From contig JAFDEF010000006.1 in the NCBI GenBank assembly GCA_019310485.1, forward strand, positions 34,861 through 98,860: DNA of 64,000 nt, given 5' to 3'. The stretch comes from Deltaproteobacteria bacterium (GTDB taxonomy: Bacteria > Desulfobacterota > DSM-4660 > Desulfatiglandales > HGW-15). A model generated the notes under the pieces. That model saw only the letters and a program-made list of their open reading frames with translations. It was not told the origin of the DNA and searched no databases. How positions within the stretch are numbered: the stretch's first letter is position 1; every line of letters starts with the position of its first letter. The position numbers were made by a program, and so were the translations under genes. This document shows positions 42,798-51,472 of the stretch, in pieces.

Positions 42798-42799
42798 GT

Positions 42800-44371
42800 T
42801 TATTGCTCGCTTATCCAACCTTTGAGAAGTTGAGCGGTTTTTTCAGGGTCATTTTTGCTTATTTCTCGGACTCTTTCAGTGTGACTTGTCTGACCTGGAC
42901 CGGGGATTTCAGCATATTCCTCAGAGCCAGAAGGCAATTCCCGTCTTTCCGAAATAGACTGTGCGCTCACGCTCTTTAGGCTTTTCAATAACGGCCTGAC
43001 CACCAGAAGAAAAACCAGGCCTATCAGGAATAGGTTGATCACCATTTTTCCGTAGTTTCTCAATAAGTCGGGCAAATGAAGTCTCCCAGGCTCTGCAGGG
43101 GGCTCTGTTGTTGCAGAAGCGGAGTCCGAAAACGGCATGGAAGATACCGAGACCTGGTCCTCCCTGTCCTCACTATATCCCATGGCTTTCTTGACTAGAT
43201 CCAGAAATTTTTTCATTTCTTCTTCGGTTCTCGGGACGTATTCTTTTGTGACGGTTCCATTTTCGGTTTTCTTGACCCTATAAGTGCCGTCAATAACCGC
43301 TGCCACTGAGAGATGCTTGATACTCCCTGCCGGTTTAAGAATCGTTTTGATGGTTTTGTTGATTTCATAGTTTGTCGTCAGATCTTTTTTGGTGTTTTTT
43401 CTTTTTTCATTGCCCGGGGACGGAACAACGCCTCTTCTCCGGTCCAGCAGGGTTTCAGCGGCGGTACCCCCCCCTGTACCACTTTCCGCGGACTCAATAA
43501 TGGTCCTCTTGCTTCTAACAGCCGCGGTAGAGGGATCATATTCTTCCTGGCTGGAGGTAACTTTGCTAAAATCAATTTCAGCACTGACTCTTACAATCGC
43601 TTTGCCCGGGCCGACTATCCCTTCCAACATGCTCTGAACATTGTTTCTTATTTCATTTTCCACTTTCTCTTTGTATTCGAGTTGTGAATTGCTAAGAAGA
43701 GCAGTACTGTCATTTTCGCCCGCCCCCTTGTAAAGAAGCCTGCCTTTTGTATCCACCACTGTAACATGCTCGGGATCGAGACCCTCGACTGCGCTCGCCA
43801 CCAGATGAACTATGCCCCCAAGCTTGGCCGGAGGTAAGTCTGACCTCAAATCAAGCTGGATTGACGCGGAAGCAGGCCTGCTATCCTCTACAAAAAGCGA
43901 ATCCTTGGGCAGAACTACAAATACCCTGGAACTCCTGACTTCTTTAAACCGATTAATGGTTCTAGCCAGCTCACCTTGTAACGCTCTTTTGTAATTCAAT
44001 TTTTGGACGTATCGAGAGGCTCTGAAATCTGTTTTGTCAAATATTTCAAACCCGATATTCCCACCGCTGGGAAGGCTGTCAGTGGCAAGAGCCAAACGCA
44101 AATCATATACTTTCTCTCGCGGCACGAGAATGACGGTTCCGTTACCCTCGATTTTGTAAGGCGTATTCTTTGCCCTGAGTCTGGAAACAATGGCGCCCGC
44201 ATCTTCTGGAGAAAGGTTGTCATATAAAACCTGATAGTCTATCTTGTTCGCCCACATAAACATTAAGGCAAACCCCGCGATTACCAGGGCAACGGTGAAT
44301 GCAAGCCCTAGCTTTTTTGAAAGCGGCAATGATTTTAGAAAAGCAAGGAATTGGTTTAATGAATCGCCCAT
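42800..44371 (-). CDS. fliF: MS-ring protein FliF
   Basis: 523 aa. The N-terminal transmembrane helix (around residue 20-40) is followed by ring-building motifs (YDNLSPEDAGAIVSRL, YKIEGNGTVILVPREKVYDL), then a second transmembrane helix (MVINLFLIGLVFLLVVRPLL). The C-terminal FliG-binding peptide is EKTAQLLKGWISE. ATG at 44371 with AGGA upstream is chosen over an upstream in-frame start at 44434. It follows a 179-bp gap after fliE. Confidence 0.95.
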   Translation of the reverse strand: MGDSLNQFLAFLKSLPLSKKLGLAFTVALVIAGFALMFMWANKIDYQVLYDNLSPEDAGAIVSRLRAKNTPYKIEGNGTVILVPREKVYDLRLALATDSLPSGGNIGFEIFDKTDFRASRYVQKLNYKRALQGELARTINRFKEVRSSRVFVVLPKDSLFVEDSRPASASIQLDLRSDLPPAKLGGIVHLVASAVEGLDPEHVTVVDTKGRLLYKGAGENDSTALLSNSQLEYKEKVENEIRNNVQSMLEGIVGPGKAIVRVSAEIDFSKVTSSQEEYDPSTAAVRSKRTIIESAESGTGGGTAAETLLDRRRGVVPSPGNEKRKNTKKDLTTNYEINKTIKTILKPAGSIKHLSVAAVIDGTYRVKKTENGTVTKEYVPRTEEEMKKFLDLVKKAMGYSEDREDQVSVSSMPFSDSASATTEPPAEPGRLHLPDLLRNYGKMVINLFLIGLVFLLVVRPLLKSLKSVSAQSISERRELPSGSEEYAEIPGPGQTSHTERVREISKNDPEKTAQLLKGWISEQ

Positions 44372-44422
44372 GGTATCAATTCCTGTACTTTGAAATTGAA
44401 CCGTTTTGAAGTTATTAACTAA

Positions 44423-44518
44423 CCCTGCAACCACGCAACAACGCAGGGCTTCCGTAGCGTGGCGAACGCACAGGCAGACAGCAAGTTGAATCAGCCCTCA
44501 ATACGCTCTGCTGGCGTA
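44423..44518. other. Palindromic fliE-fliF spacer
   Basis: The 179-bp gap between fliE and fliF (44372-44550) is long for this compact operon and holds two stems: CCCTGC/GCAGGG (44423-44448) and TACGC/GCGTA (44502-44518). It may process or attenuate the transcript. No open frame or promoter consensus seen. Confidence 0.4.
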
Positions 44519-44550
44519 CTGCTCCAAGAGCCGTAGGGTTCTCTGCGCTC

Positions 44551-44832
44551 CTAGAATTGCATGCGCATGATTTCCCTGTAGGCCTCGATAACTTTGTTTC
44601 TTATGGTAAGGAGCAGTCGCATGGATATATCCGCTTTTTGAAGGGCAATCATTGTTTCAGGAATATCCGCTTTACCATGAAGCAGGTCAATGATCGAACT
44701 GTTTGCCTGCCGCTGTGCCCTGTTGACTTTGCTGACTGCCTCCTTTATTGCCTTACCGAAGTCAACGGCACGCGTTCTCTTGATATTTTTCTCGTTCTGA
44801 ACAGGGGCTTGCCCCAGGTGTTCAATCCTCAT
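44551..44832 (-). CDS. fliE: MS-ring/rod junction protein FliE
   Basis: 93 aa. The C-terminal helices IPETMIALQKADISMRLLLT and RNKVIEAYREIMRMQF are the FliE signature. It joins the MS ring and export gate to the rod. Located after flgC in the universal flgB-flgC-fliE order. Confidence 0.95.
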   Translation of the reverse strand: MRIEHLGQAPVQNEKNIKRTRAVDFGKAIKEAVSKVNRAQRQANSSIIDLLHGKADIPETMIALQKADISMRLLLTIRNKVIEAYREIMRMQF

Positions 44833-44842
44833 GGTTTTACCG

Positions 44843-45265
44843 CTACTTACCTATTTCAAGGGCTTTGAGAGCCATCTGCTTTGTCGACTTAAGAGCTGCG
44901 ATATTTGCCTCAAAGACCCTTCGGGCAATGAGCATGTTTGTAATTTCCACGACAAGATCTACATTAGGCTTCAACACGTAACCATCTGCGCCGGCATCAG
45001 GGTGGCTTGGGTTAAAGACTTTTTTAAAAGGGCTTTTATCTTCGACAATATCAGCGATTTTAACCCCCTCTGCCTGCGCTCCAAGTATAGTGTCGAAATC
45101 TCCAATGCCCGTCGGTGTCATGACGACCATTTTTCTCCTATAGGGGCCACCTTTCTTGGTGCGGGTAGTCTCTATATTGGCAAGGTTCATTGCTATAACA
45201 TCCATCCGTCTCCTCTGGGCCCTAAGCCCTGAGGCGCTTATCTCAAGAGATACCAGGAAATCCAT
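44843..45265 (-). CDS. flgC: Proximal rod protein FlgC
   Basis: 140 aa. N-terminal SLEISASGLRAQRRRMDVIA with NLANIETTRT and the KGGPYRRK loop; C-terminal PNVDLVVEITNMLIARRVFE. Separated from flgB by one base. Confidence 0.96.
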   Translation of the reverse strand: MDFLVSLEISASGLRAQRRRMDVIAMNLANIETTRTKKGGPYRRKMVVMTPTGIGDFDTILGAQAEGVKIADIVEDKSPFKKVFNPSHPDAGADGYVLKPNVDLVVEITNMLIARRVFEANIAALKSTKQMALKALEIGK

Positions 45266-45266
45266 T

Positions 45267-45713
45267 TTACCGCCCCCCCTCTCGTATGACCTCTTTCAGC
45301 AATGCTAGCTTTCTAAGAAGTATTTCTGTAGCTGTTTTATACCGCAAGTTGTTCTCCATGAGTTTCAACATTTCCCTTTCTATATTGACCCAGTTGTAAC
45401 CATTCCATTCACCTTTTTCATCAAAAGGATCAGCCCTGAAAGCAGGACCCGATGCGCATTGGATATGGCCCGGATCTGTGGTAGCTAGATCCAGGCCATG
45501 GCTCCCTTCCACTGCGCGGGCAAGGGCGGTCTTGAAATCCAGATCCTTTGCCTTATAGCCGGGGGTTTCCAGGTTGCTTATGTTGCTTGCTATAAGCGTT
45601 TGCCTTTTTCGAGTCAGGCCGATTACGTCTTCCAAAATTCGAAGTGTGTTTCCAAGCGATAGTCTATCCGCCACAGTCCCGTCTTTCCCCCTTTCAGTAC
45701 TTTCTCCGGCCAA
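45267..45713 (-). CDS. flgB: Proximal rod protein FlgB
   Basis: 148 aa rod protein. RKRQTLIASNISNLETPGYK and DLDFKTALARAVEG are typical of FlgB, as is the C-terminal VNIEREMLKLMENNLRYKTA. First gene of the flgB-flgC-fliE-fliF-fliG-fliH-fliI-fliJ-motE block, with a sigma-54 promoter immediately upstream. Confidence 0.95.
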   Translation of the reverse strand: MAGESTERGKDGTVADRLSLGNTLRILEDVIGLTRKRQTLIASNISNLETPGYKAKDLDFKTALARAVEGSHGLDLATTDPGHIQCASGPAFRADPFDEKGEWNGYNWVNIEREMLKLMENNLRYKTATEILLRKLALLKEVIREGGR

Positions 45714-45748
45714 ATTAACGAATTCGAAGTATTACCTTTCAGAGAATA

Positions 45749-45764
45749 AGCAATTTGCGTGCCG
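45749..45764 (-). promoter_or_regulatory. Sigma-54 promoter for flgBC-fliEFGHIJ-motE
   Basis: Minus strand CGGCACGCAAATTGCT differs from consensus only in the first base. Predicted start near 45738, 25 bases ahead of flgB. It lies in the 78-bp gap between the flrC-like gene and flgB, so the regulator gene sits just before its likely target. Confidence 0.82.
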
Positions 45765-45791
45765 AAACTTTGCATGCCCATATTCTCAATT

Positions 45792-47210
45792 TTACCGGCC
45801 ACTAGCCTCCCGGTTTATAGCCGAGGGCGGCTTTCCGTACGGATCTTTCTCGGTGTCCGTCATATAAGCGCACTCCATTTTCTTTTTGTACTCATTTAGT
45901 TTATTTCTGAGTGTCCGGACGCTGATGCCCAGAATTTCGGCAGCGTGAGTCCTGTTGCCGTTCGTTTTGTCAAGGGCACGAAAGATGGCAGTTTTTTCCA
46001 TCTCCTTTAGCGAAAGCGTCGGAGTCGAAAGGTACCCGGGATTCTCATTCCGGAGGGGTTTTTCACTAATCAAGAGATCTTTCTCGCCTATCCATCCCCC
46101 CCTGCACATAAGAATCGCCCTTTCAATGATATTTTCAAGCTCTCTCACATTCCCTTTCCATGATGCCTGCATTAGTAACTGAACAGCTTCTTGTGTCAAA
46201 CCCTTGACAGATCTATGGTCCTCCTCGTTGTATTTTTCAATGAAGTAATTTGCGAGCAAGGGGATGTCCTCTTTCCTTTCCCTCAGGGGCGGCAAAAGGA
46301 ACGGCACCACGTTTAACCGATAAAACAGATCTTCCCTGAATTTTCCGTTTTCAATTTGTTGCTCGAGATTTCTGTTTGTAGTAGCAATAACGCGCACATC
46401 TACAGGAACAGGGTTTATCCCTCCAATTCTGTCAATTTCATTTTCCTGGAGCACCCTCAAAAGCTTGGACTGGAGCTGGATATCCATCTCGCTCACTTCA
46501 TCCAGAAGGAGGGTCCCATGATTGGCTACCTCGAATTTCCCCTTTTTCTTTGCCACTGCACCTGTGAAAGAACCTTTTTCATAGCCGAATAACTCGCTCT
46601 CCAGCAATGTCTCAGGCAAAGCCGCACAGTTTATTGCTACAAACGGCCTGTTTCTTCTGTTGCTACAATGGTGGATATATCGGGCAAAAAGCTCTTTTCC
46701 CGTGCCCGACTCTCCCTGGATCAAAACAGAGGCCCTGCTGTCTGCTATCTCCTTTGCATCACGCAGCAGGTTTTTCATTTTTTGGTTTTTAGTAATAATA
46801 GTGAGTCTTGGTTTTCGTTGTTGCCGGGGTTTTGACCCGGAGCTATCGAAAAGTTCGCGATTCATTGCTTTTATCATTTCAGGGGTCAGGGGCTTCACGA
46901 TGAAGTCGTAAGCTCCATTTTTCATTGCCTCAACTGCCTCCTTTACTCCTGCCTCGGCTGAAAGCAGGATAACAGGGGTAAGCGCGCTGATTTTCTTGAT
47001 CCTTTTCAGCAAGTCAAGCCCGCTCATCTGGGGCGCGAGGTCTTCTAGGTCGGCTAAAACGAGATCATAATGATCCGCCTGGATTTCTTTCAAGGCTAAT
47101 ACTCCGTCGCTTACTGTTCGCACCATATGGCCCAATTGAGCGAAGCCCTTGCTAGCGCGCATATAAGTGCTCTTTCCGTTACCTACAATCAGGACTTTTT
47201 TCCTGCCCAT
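45792..47210 (-). CDS. Sigma-54-dependent flagellar response regulator, FlrC/FleR/FlgR type
   Basis: 472 aa: receiver domain (residues about 4-120; phospho-acceptor region LVLADLEDLAPQMSG, which carries a small insertion against DLxMPxxDG), AAA+ domain with Walker A GESGTGKELFARYIHH, the sigma-54 loop GSFTGA (Ser in place of the usual Ala) and Walker B GTLLLDEVSEMD, then a Fis-type HTH (NGNRTHAAEILGISVRTLRN). The HTH resembles FlrC/FleR class III regulators. Overlaps the TPR gene by 22 bp. No FlrB-type kinase gene is present. Confidence 0.9.
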   Translation of the reverse strand: MGRKKVLIVGNGKSTYMRASKGFAQLGHMVRTVSDGVLALKEIQADHYDLVLADLEDLAPQMSGLDLLKRIKKISALTPVILLSAEAGVKEAVEAMKNGAYDFIVKPLTPEMIKAMNRELFDSSGSKPRQQRKPRLTIITKNQKMKNLLRDAKEIADSRASVLIQGESGTGKELFARYIHHCSNRRNRPFVAINCAALPETLLESELFGYEKGSFTGAVAKKKGKFEVANHGTLLLDEVSEMDIQLQSKLLRVLQENEIDRIGGINPVPVDVRVIATTNRNLEQQIENGKFREDLFYRLNVVPFLLPPLRERKEDIPLLANYFIEKYNEEDHRSVKGLTQEAVQLLMQASWKGNVRELENIIERAILMCRGGWIGEKDLLISEKPLRNENPGYLSTPTLSLKEMEKTAIFRALDKTNGNRTHAAEILGISVRTLRNKLNEYKKKMECAYMTDTEKDPYGKPPSAINREASGR

Positions 47211-49801
47211 GCCCGGGTACTATCTCCTTTTGGAAGCAGCCTCTTTATTTTTTTCAGTTCGCTATTAAAACGAATTTCTTGGATCCTTTCTTCTGCAACC
47301 CGACTCCAAAACGGGTCCGCAGCCCTTGAAATCTGCTCAAACAATGCCAGATACTCTTTTTTCGCATTTAGGGCTCGGTAGCACTTGCCAAGCAGTAACT
47401 TAAGCAATATTTTGTTTTTTTCGTTTTTTTCCTTTTGAAGTGCAGCATTAAAGGCAGAAAGTGCTTTTCGGGGAACTCCAAGGCGCAAATAGAGGTTTCC
47501 TATTTGCTCACAAATGCGGGGATCGGGAAGGTGGCAACCGGCTCTTAGGTTATCGGCTGTTTTTAGCGTTTGCAAGGCCTCGGCTACAAGGTTTGCGTCT
47601 GCAAGTGCCCTTGCTTTTTCCACCAGCGTCCCTACGTTGTTGGATGACTGCGGATCAAGCCCGAGGGCCTCAGAAAACAACTCTGCGGCCTGGGCCGGCT
47701 TACCCTGCTTCAAAAAGATTTCACCCTTTAACCGGTATGCCGAAGATGCATATTTGGAGGCATGATGATTCTTGATAATCTGGTCAAGGTTTGAAATTGC
47801 CTCAGCGAGATACCCTTTCTTGAAATCTTCCTTGGCAAGAGTAAAGAGAAGATCAGCAGGTTTTTCTTTATCTGTCAAAAGAAGGGTGGCTTTTTTAAAA
47901 ATCTTTGCAGCAAAGTCCTCTAGACCGAGACGCGAAGAAGCCCTGGCAACAGACAGCAACGGCCCGGGGGATTGCGCAAGGGCAAACAGCTCTTTGCCTT
48001 TCAGATAGGTGTTGACGATGTCAGCATATTTCCCTGCCTTCATTTTTTCACTGAGAAGCGCACTGATAGTGGCCTTCAGGGCATATTGAGTCTCAGGTTT
48101 TGACGATGCGGAAGGGAATTTTCTAAGCAGTTCTTGCAACGTCCTAAGGCTTTTGTCGAATTGCTTCTTTTTTCGGTACAAAACCGCGAGCTTGAAAAGA
48201 GCCAGCTCTGCCAGAGGGTGTTTGGGATCCTTCTCGAGCAGGTCACCCAGCACCTTTTCGTAAATCTCCACAGGTGAGGAGATTCCTTCTTCAGTTTTTG
48301 ATGGCCCTATGGGCCGGATTATGCGTACTTGTTCCCGGGCGGCGTTTCCTTGCTCCTTTATTTCTGCAAGTCTTATTAGGCTTATAAGTGCTCCCTCAGT
48401 ATCAGGATACAGCTTGAGGACCAATTGATATGCTTTAGAAGCCTTTTTTGTGAATCCTTCATTCCGATAGGTATCTCCAATGGCTGCCAGAGTTACATCA
48501 CTTTCTTTGGCTTCAGGATAGGTGTTATAGAACCTAAGCAGGTTTTCCCTCGCAAGGGTGTTTTGCCCGAGCTGGACACAGTTTCGGCCAACGTACAAAG
48601 CGATTTCCGGGTAGAGGTATACATTTTCAGGCTTTGCCCTTGCCAATCTGGAAAGGATGCGGAGGGATTTCTTGAAGCTATTCATTTCATAAAGAACTTT
48701 TGCCATTTCTATTTGTGCCACAATTGCCTCGGGGGGAGCAGGATAATTGCGAACGAGGTGTTCGGCGATGGACATAGCCTCCTTTAGTCTTTTCTTGAGA
48801 GTAAGAATCCGGATTTTTTGCACAAATGCGTGAAAGGCTTGAGTGGAAGTCGTGTCCTTCTCAAGCACAAGGCTGTAATACGCTAGTGCTTCATGGTACC
48901 CCTTGGCCTCCAGGTACAGGTTGCCTATGGCTAGAAGAGCGCAGGCTGCATACCTGGAGCCGGGAAACCTTCGAACAGCCTTTTCGTAATATCCTTTAAG
49001 CTCGAGGAAATGAGCTAAGACGGAGCCCGAATATAGCTTCTCATAAGATTTTGCTATAAGAAAGAGCCCCTTTTCAGAATACCTCCCATTAGGGTATGTC
49101 TTGAGAAGCTGATTCAGATTGCTGGTTGCTTCACGCCATTTCTGCTGTCTGTATGCGCTAAGGGATTTTAAAAAAAGGGCGGTATCTTTTTTACTGTCGT
49201 CTGCTACAGGCTGAATAAGCTCCTTTTCGAGGTCAATCCTTACCCATTTGGACGGCATAGAATTTTTGGGGTACCTTATAAACAGGGCTTTATTTGTAGC
49301 TTTCCCCCTGCCCTTCTCCCTTTTGGCTGCTTGGGCTTTTCCTTGCCCTCCTGAGCCTTGTGTGCCAAGAATCACCCTTAGCTTGTTGCCATGAGATGAT
49401 GCTACAAACGAAGGGACTACGGGTCCTTTGATGTCTAGTACCAGCCTCATCTTCCCGGGGTGATAACCCAGTCTTAGCCCTTTCAAGTGCCGGCTATTTA
49501 CAGCGATTGTCCTGGATTTGAATCTATGTGTGTGGGTGAAGATATCAATAACAATCCTTGCCGGGTCATGGAGGACCTTATTAGCATAACCGGGTATCTT
49601 CCCGTTCCAGGTAAGTAATACCTTTGTCTGATATCCGCCTTTGGCAGGGGGCATGTCTTTTGTCTCAACTGAGAGTAGTTTATCTGCCAGGCTGTGGTCA
49701 AAAAGCAGAGTTGAGTCGGAAGCAGCCGGAAGAGCCGGGACTGCCAGTAAGAATAGAGATGAGATAAGCAAAACCCTAGATTTAGTGATACAAAGTTTCA
49801 T
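47189..49801 (-). CDS. Periplasmic AMIN-domain/TPR-repeat protein of the flagellar locus
   Basis: 870 aa. A signal peptide (LISSLFLLAVPALPAA) is followed by an AMIN-like domain at about residues 55-150 (NKVLHDPARIVIDIFTHTHR, GLRLGYHPGKMRLVLDIKGP), a basic linker, then some 600 residues of TPR repeats (for example LAYYSLVLEKDTTSTQAFHA). AMIN domains target peptidoglycan or division-site structures, so this protein probably links the envelope to flagellar assembly or placement. It is co-transcribed with the flrC-like gene from a sigma-54 promoter that leaves almost no leader. Confidence 0.82.
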   Translation of the reverse strand: MKLCITKSRVLLISSLFLLAVPALPAASDSTLLFDHSLADKLLSVETKDMPPAKGGYQTKVLLTWNGKIPGYANKVLHDPARIVIDIFTHTHRFKSRTIAVNSRHLKGLRLGYHPGKMRLVLDIKGPVVPSFVASSHGNKLRVILGTQGSGGQGKAQAAKREKGRGKATNKALFIRYPKNSMPSKWVRIDLEKELIQPVADDSKKDTALFLKSLSAYRQQKWREATSNLNQLLKTYPNGRYSEKGLFLIAKSYEKLYSGSVLAHFLELKGYYEKAVRRFPGSRYAACALLAIGNLYLEAKGYHEALAYYSLVLEKDTTSTQAFHAFVQKIRILTLKKRLKEAMSIAEHLVRNYPAPPEAIVAQIEMAKVLYEMNSFKKSLRILSRLARAKPENVYLYPEIALYVGRNCVQLGQNTLARENLLRFYNTYPEAKESDVTLAAIGDTYRNEGFTKKASKAYQLVLKLYPDTEGALISLIRLAEIKEQGNAAREQVRIIRPIGPSKTEEGISSPVEIYEKVLGDLLEKDPKHPLAELALFKLAVLYRKKKQFDKSLRTLQELLRKFPSASSKPETQYALKATISALLSEKMKAGKYADIVNTYLKGKELFALAQSPGPLLSVARASSRLGLEDFAAKIFKKATLLLTDKEKPADLLFTLAKEDFKKGYLAEAISNLDQIIKNHHASKYASSAYRLKGEIFLKQGKPAQAAELFSEALGLDPQSSNNVGTLVEKARALADANLVAEALQTLKTADNLRAGCHLPDPRICEQIGNLYLRLGVPRKALSAFNAALQKEKNEKNKILLKLLLGKCYRALNAKKEYLALFEQISRAADPFWSRVAEERIQEIRFNSELKKIKRLLPKGDSTRAWAGKKS

Positions 49802-49815
49802 GTAGCCTTTGTATC

Positions 49816-49831
49816 AGCAATTCCTGTGCCA
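49816..49831 (-). promoter_or_regulatory. Sigma-54 promoter for the TPR/flrC-like pair
   Basis: Minus strand TGGCACAGGAATTGCT fits the consensus. Counting from the GC at -13/-12 puts the start near 49805, only about four bases before the ATG at 49801, so the message would be almost leaderless. Confidence 0.82.
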
Positions 49832-49977
49832 AAAACCGCTTTCCTCTCGCAACCTTTCTACAAAAGAGAGGAAAGGGGCTGAAAGCTTTGGGGGTGCAAG
49901 TGTAGGCGAAAGGCGGCGTATAGAAGCTAGATACCGAGGAGCGTCATTCTTTTGACAGGGTTGCCCGGGGTTTAGGC

Positions 49978-50000
49978 TTACCCGGAACTAGCCCGGGTAA
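49978..50000 (-). terminator. Hairpin spanning the flrA-like stop codon
   Basis: Perfect 8-bp arms TTACCCGG and CCGGGTAA with a 7-base loop. The stop codon TAA forms the end of the stem. No T-run follows on the minus strand, so it may protect the 3' end rather than terminate. It is followed by the TPR promoter. Confidence 0.4.
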
Positions 50001-51360
50001 TGTTTTGCTTTTTGATTTTTTCTACCAGGGTTGTTCTTTTAATGTTGAGAAGTTTGGCAGCCCTTGTTTTGACCCAGTTGCTTTTTTCCAAAGCCTCTAT
50101 GATAAGTCTTTTTTCATAGTCTTTGACGGCTTCTTCAAGTCTCAGCCCTTGCGTGGAACTAAAATGTCCCATAGGCTGAATGATCCCCACGTTTTCTTGG
50201 ATATGCTCGGGGAGGTCGCTGATACCCACCACTTCATTTTCGCAAAGAATAGTCAGCCTTTTTATAGCGTTTTCCAACTCTCTTACATTACCGGGCCAGT
50301 CGTATTCGAGCATTGCCTGCATTGCCTCCGCCGAGAATCCTTTTATAGCTTTCGGGTTTCTTTTTTGGAACTTTTTTAAGAAAAAGTCGATAAGCAATGG
50401 AATATCGGATTTTCGGTGTTTCAGAGGCGGGACTTTGATTGGGATAACATTTAATCTGTAATAGAGATCTTCGCGGAATTTTCCCTTGTTTACAGCAGCA
50501 GTAAGATTTTTGTTCGTAGCGGCGATAATCCTTACATCAACGTGGATGGTCTTCGTGCCCCCCACCCTTTCAAACTCTTGCTCTTGCAGGATGCGCAGCA
50601 CCTTCACCTGCAGTGAAGGGCTCATTTCGCCCACTTCGTCCAGGAAAACAGTACCCCCATTTGCCAGCTCAAAGCGGCCGACCCTTTTCTTATGAGCGCC
50701 CGTAAACGCACCTTTTTCGTGCCCAAAGAGTTCGCTTTCAAGCAGCTCCTCCGGAATAGCGCCGCAGTTAATGATTACCAGTGGTTTATCACATCGGCTA
50801 CTGTCATAGTGGATGGCCCTGGCTATAAGCTCTTTTCCAGTACCGCTGGGTCCGGTAATCAGCACAGTACCATCGGTATCAGCCACTTTCTCGATCAGCT
50901 CGTATACCTTTTTAATGGCATCACTTGTGCCGATAATGTGTTTTTCTCTGTATTTTTTCCGTAACGTCCTCCTCAGCCTGATATTTTCTTCTTCAAGCTC
51001 TTTGAACCTTATAGCTTTTTCAACTGTGGCCAGCAGTTCAGGAGCTGCAACGGGCTTAGTGATATAGTCAAAAGCCCCGTTCTTAATTGCAGCCACCGAG
51101 CTTTTGATAGTGCCGTAACCTGTAAGGATTATGCATCGGGTTTCAGGTGACTTTGCCACTGTATGCTCAAGGACTGCCATCCCGTCCACACCGGGCATAG
51201 CCAGGTCAGTGAGCACAAGGTCATAAGGGCTGGTCCCCAGCTCGTTGATTGCCGTTTCGCCGTCAGGCGCAGTTGCTACTTCATAGCCCTTGGCCGACAA
51301 CATAGCGGCTACAGTTTCCAGCACCGCAGGGTCATCGTCTACAACCAGCACACTTGCCAT
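49978..51360 (-). CDS. Sigma-54-dependent regulator, FleQ/FlrA-like HTH with intact receiver
   Basis: 460 aa: N-terminal receiver (SVLVVDDDPAV, phospho-Asp in VLTDLAMPGVDG, Lys in ITKPVA), AAA+ domain with TGPSGTGKELIARAIHYDSS, GAFTGA and GTVFLDEVGEMS, and a C-terminal HTH (RAAKLLNIKRTTLVEKIKKQ). The RTTLVEK recognition helix is typical of FleQ/FlrA master flagellar regulators, but their receiver is normally degenerate whereas this one keeps all phosphorylation residues. ATG at 51360 gives the normal receiver start; a TTG at 51381 is weaker. Confidence 0.87.
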   Translation of the reverse strand: MASVLVVDDDPAVLETVAAMLSAKGYEVATAPDGETAINELGTSPYDLVLTDLAMPGVDGMAVLEHTVAKSPETRCIILTGYGTIKSSVAAIKNGAFDYITKPVAAPELLATVEKAIRFKELEEENIRLRRTLRKKYREKHIIGTSDAIKKVYELIEKVADTDGTVLITGPSGTGKELIARAIHYDSSRCDKPLVIINCGAIPEELLESELFGHEKGAFTGAHKKRVGRFELANGGTVFLDEVGEMSPSLQVKVLRILQEQEFERVGGTKTIHVDVRIIAATNKNLTAAVNKGKFREDLYYRLNVIPIKVPPLKHRKSDIPLLIDFFLKKFQKRNPKAIKGFSAEAMQAMLEYDWPGNVRELENAIKRLTILCENEVVGISDLPEHIQENVGIIQPMGHFSSTQGLRLEEAVKDYEKRLIIEALEKSNWVKTRAAKLLNIKRTTLVEKIKKQNITRASSG

Positions 51361-51472
51361 GACATTTTTCGCTTTCTGCAAGAAGATCGTGCATGATGTT
51401 CAACAGCGCAAAGACGAGCCGGCTCTGGCAAAGATACCCCCGGGTAAGTTGCTCAGCCCGCTCAGGGGAATT

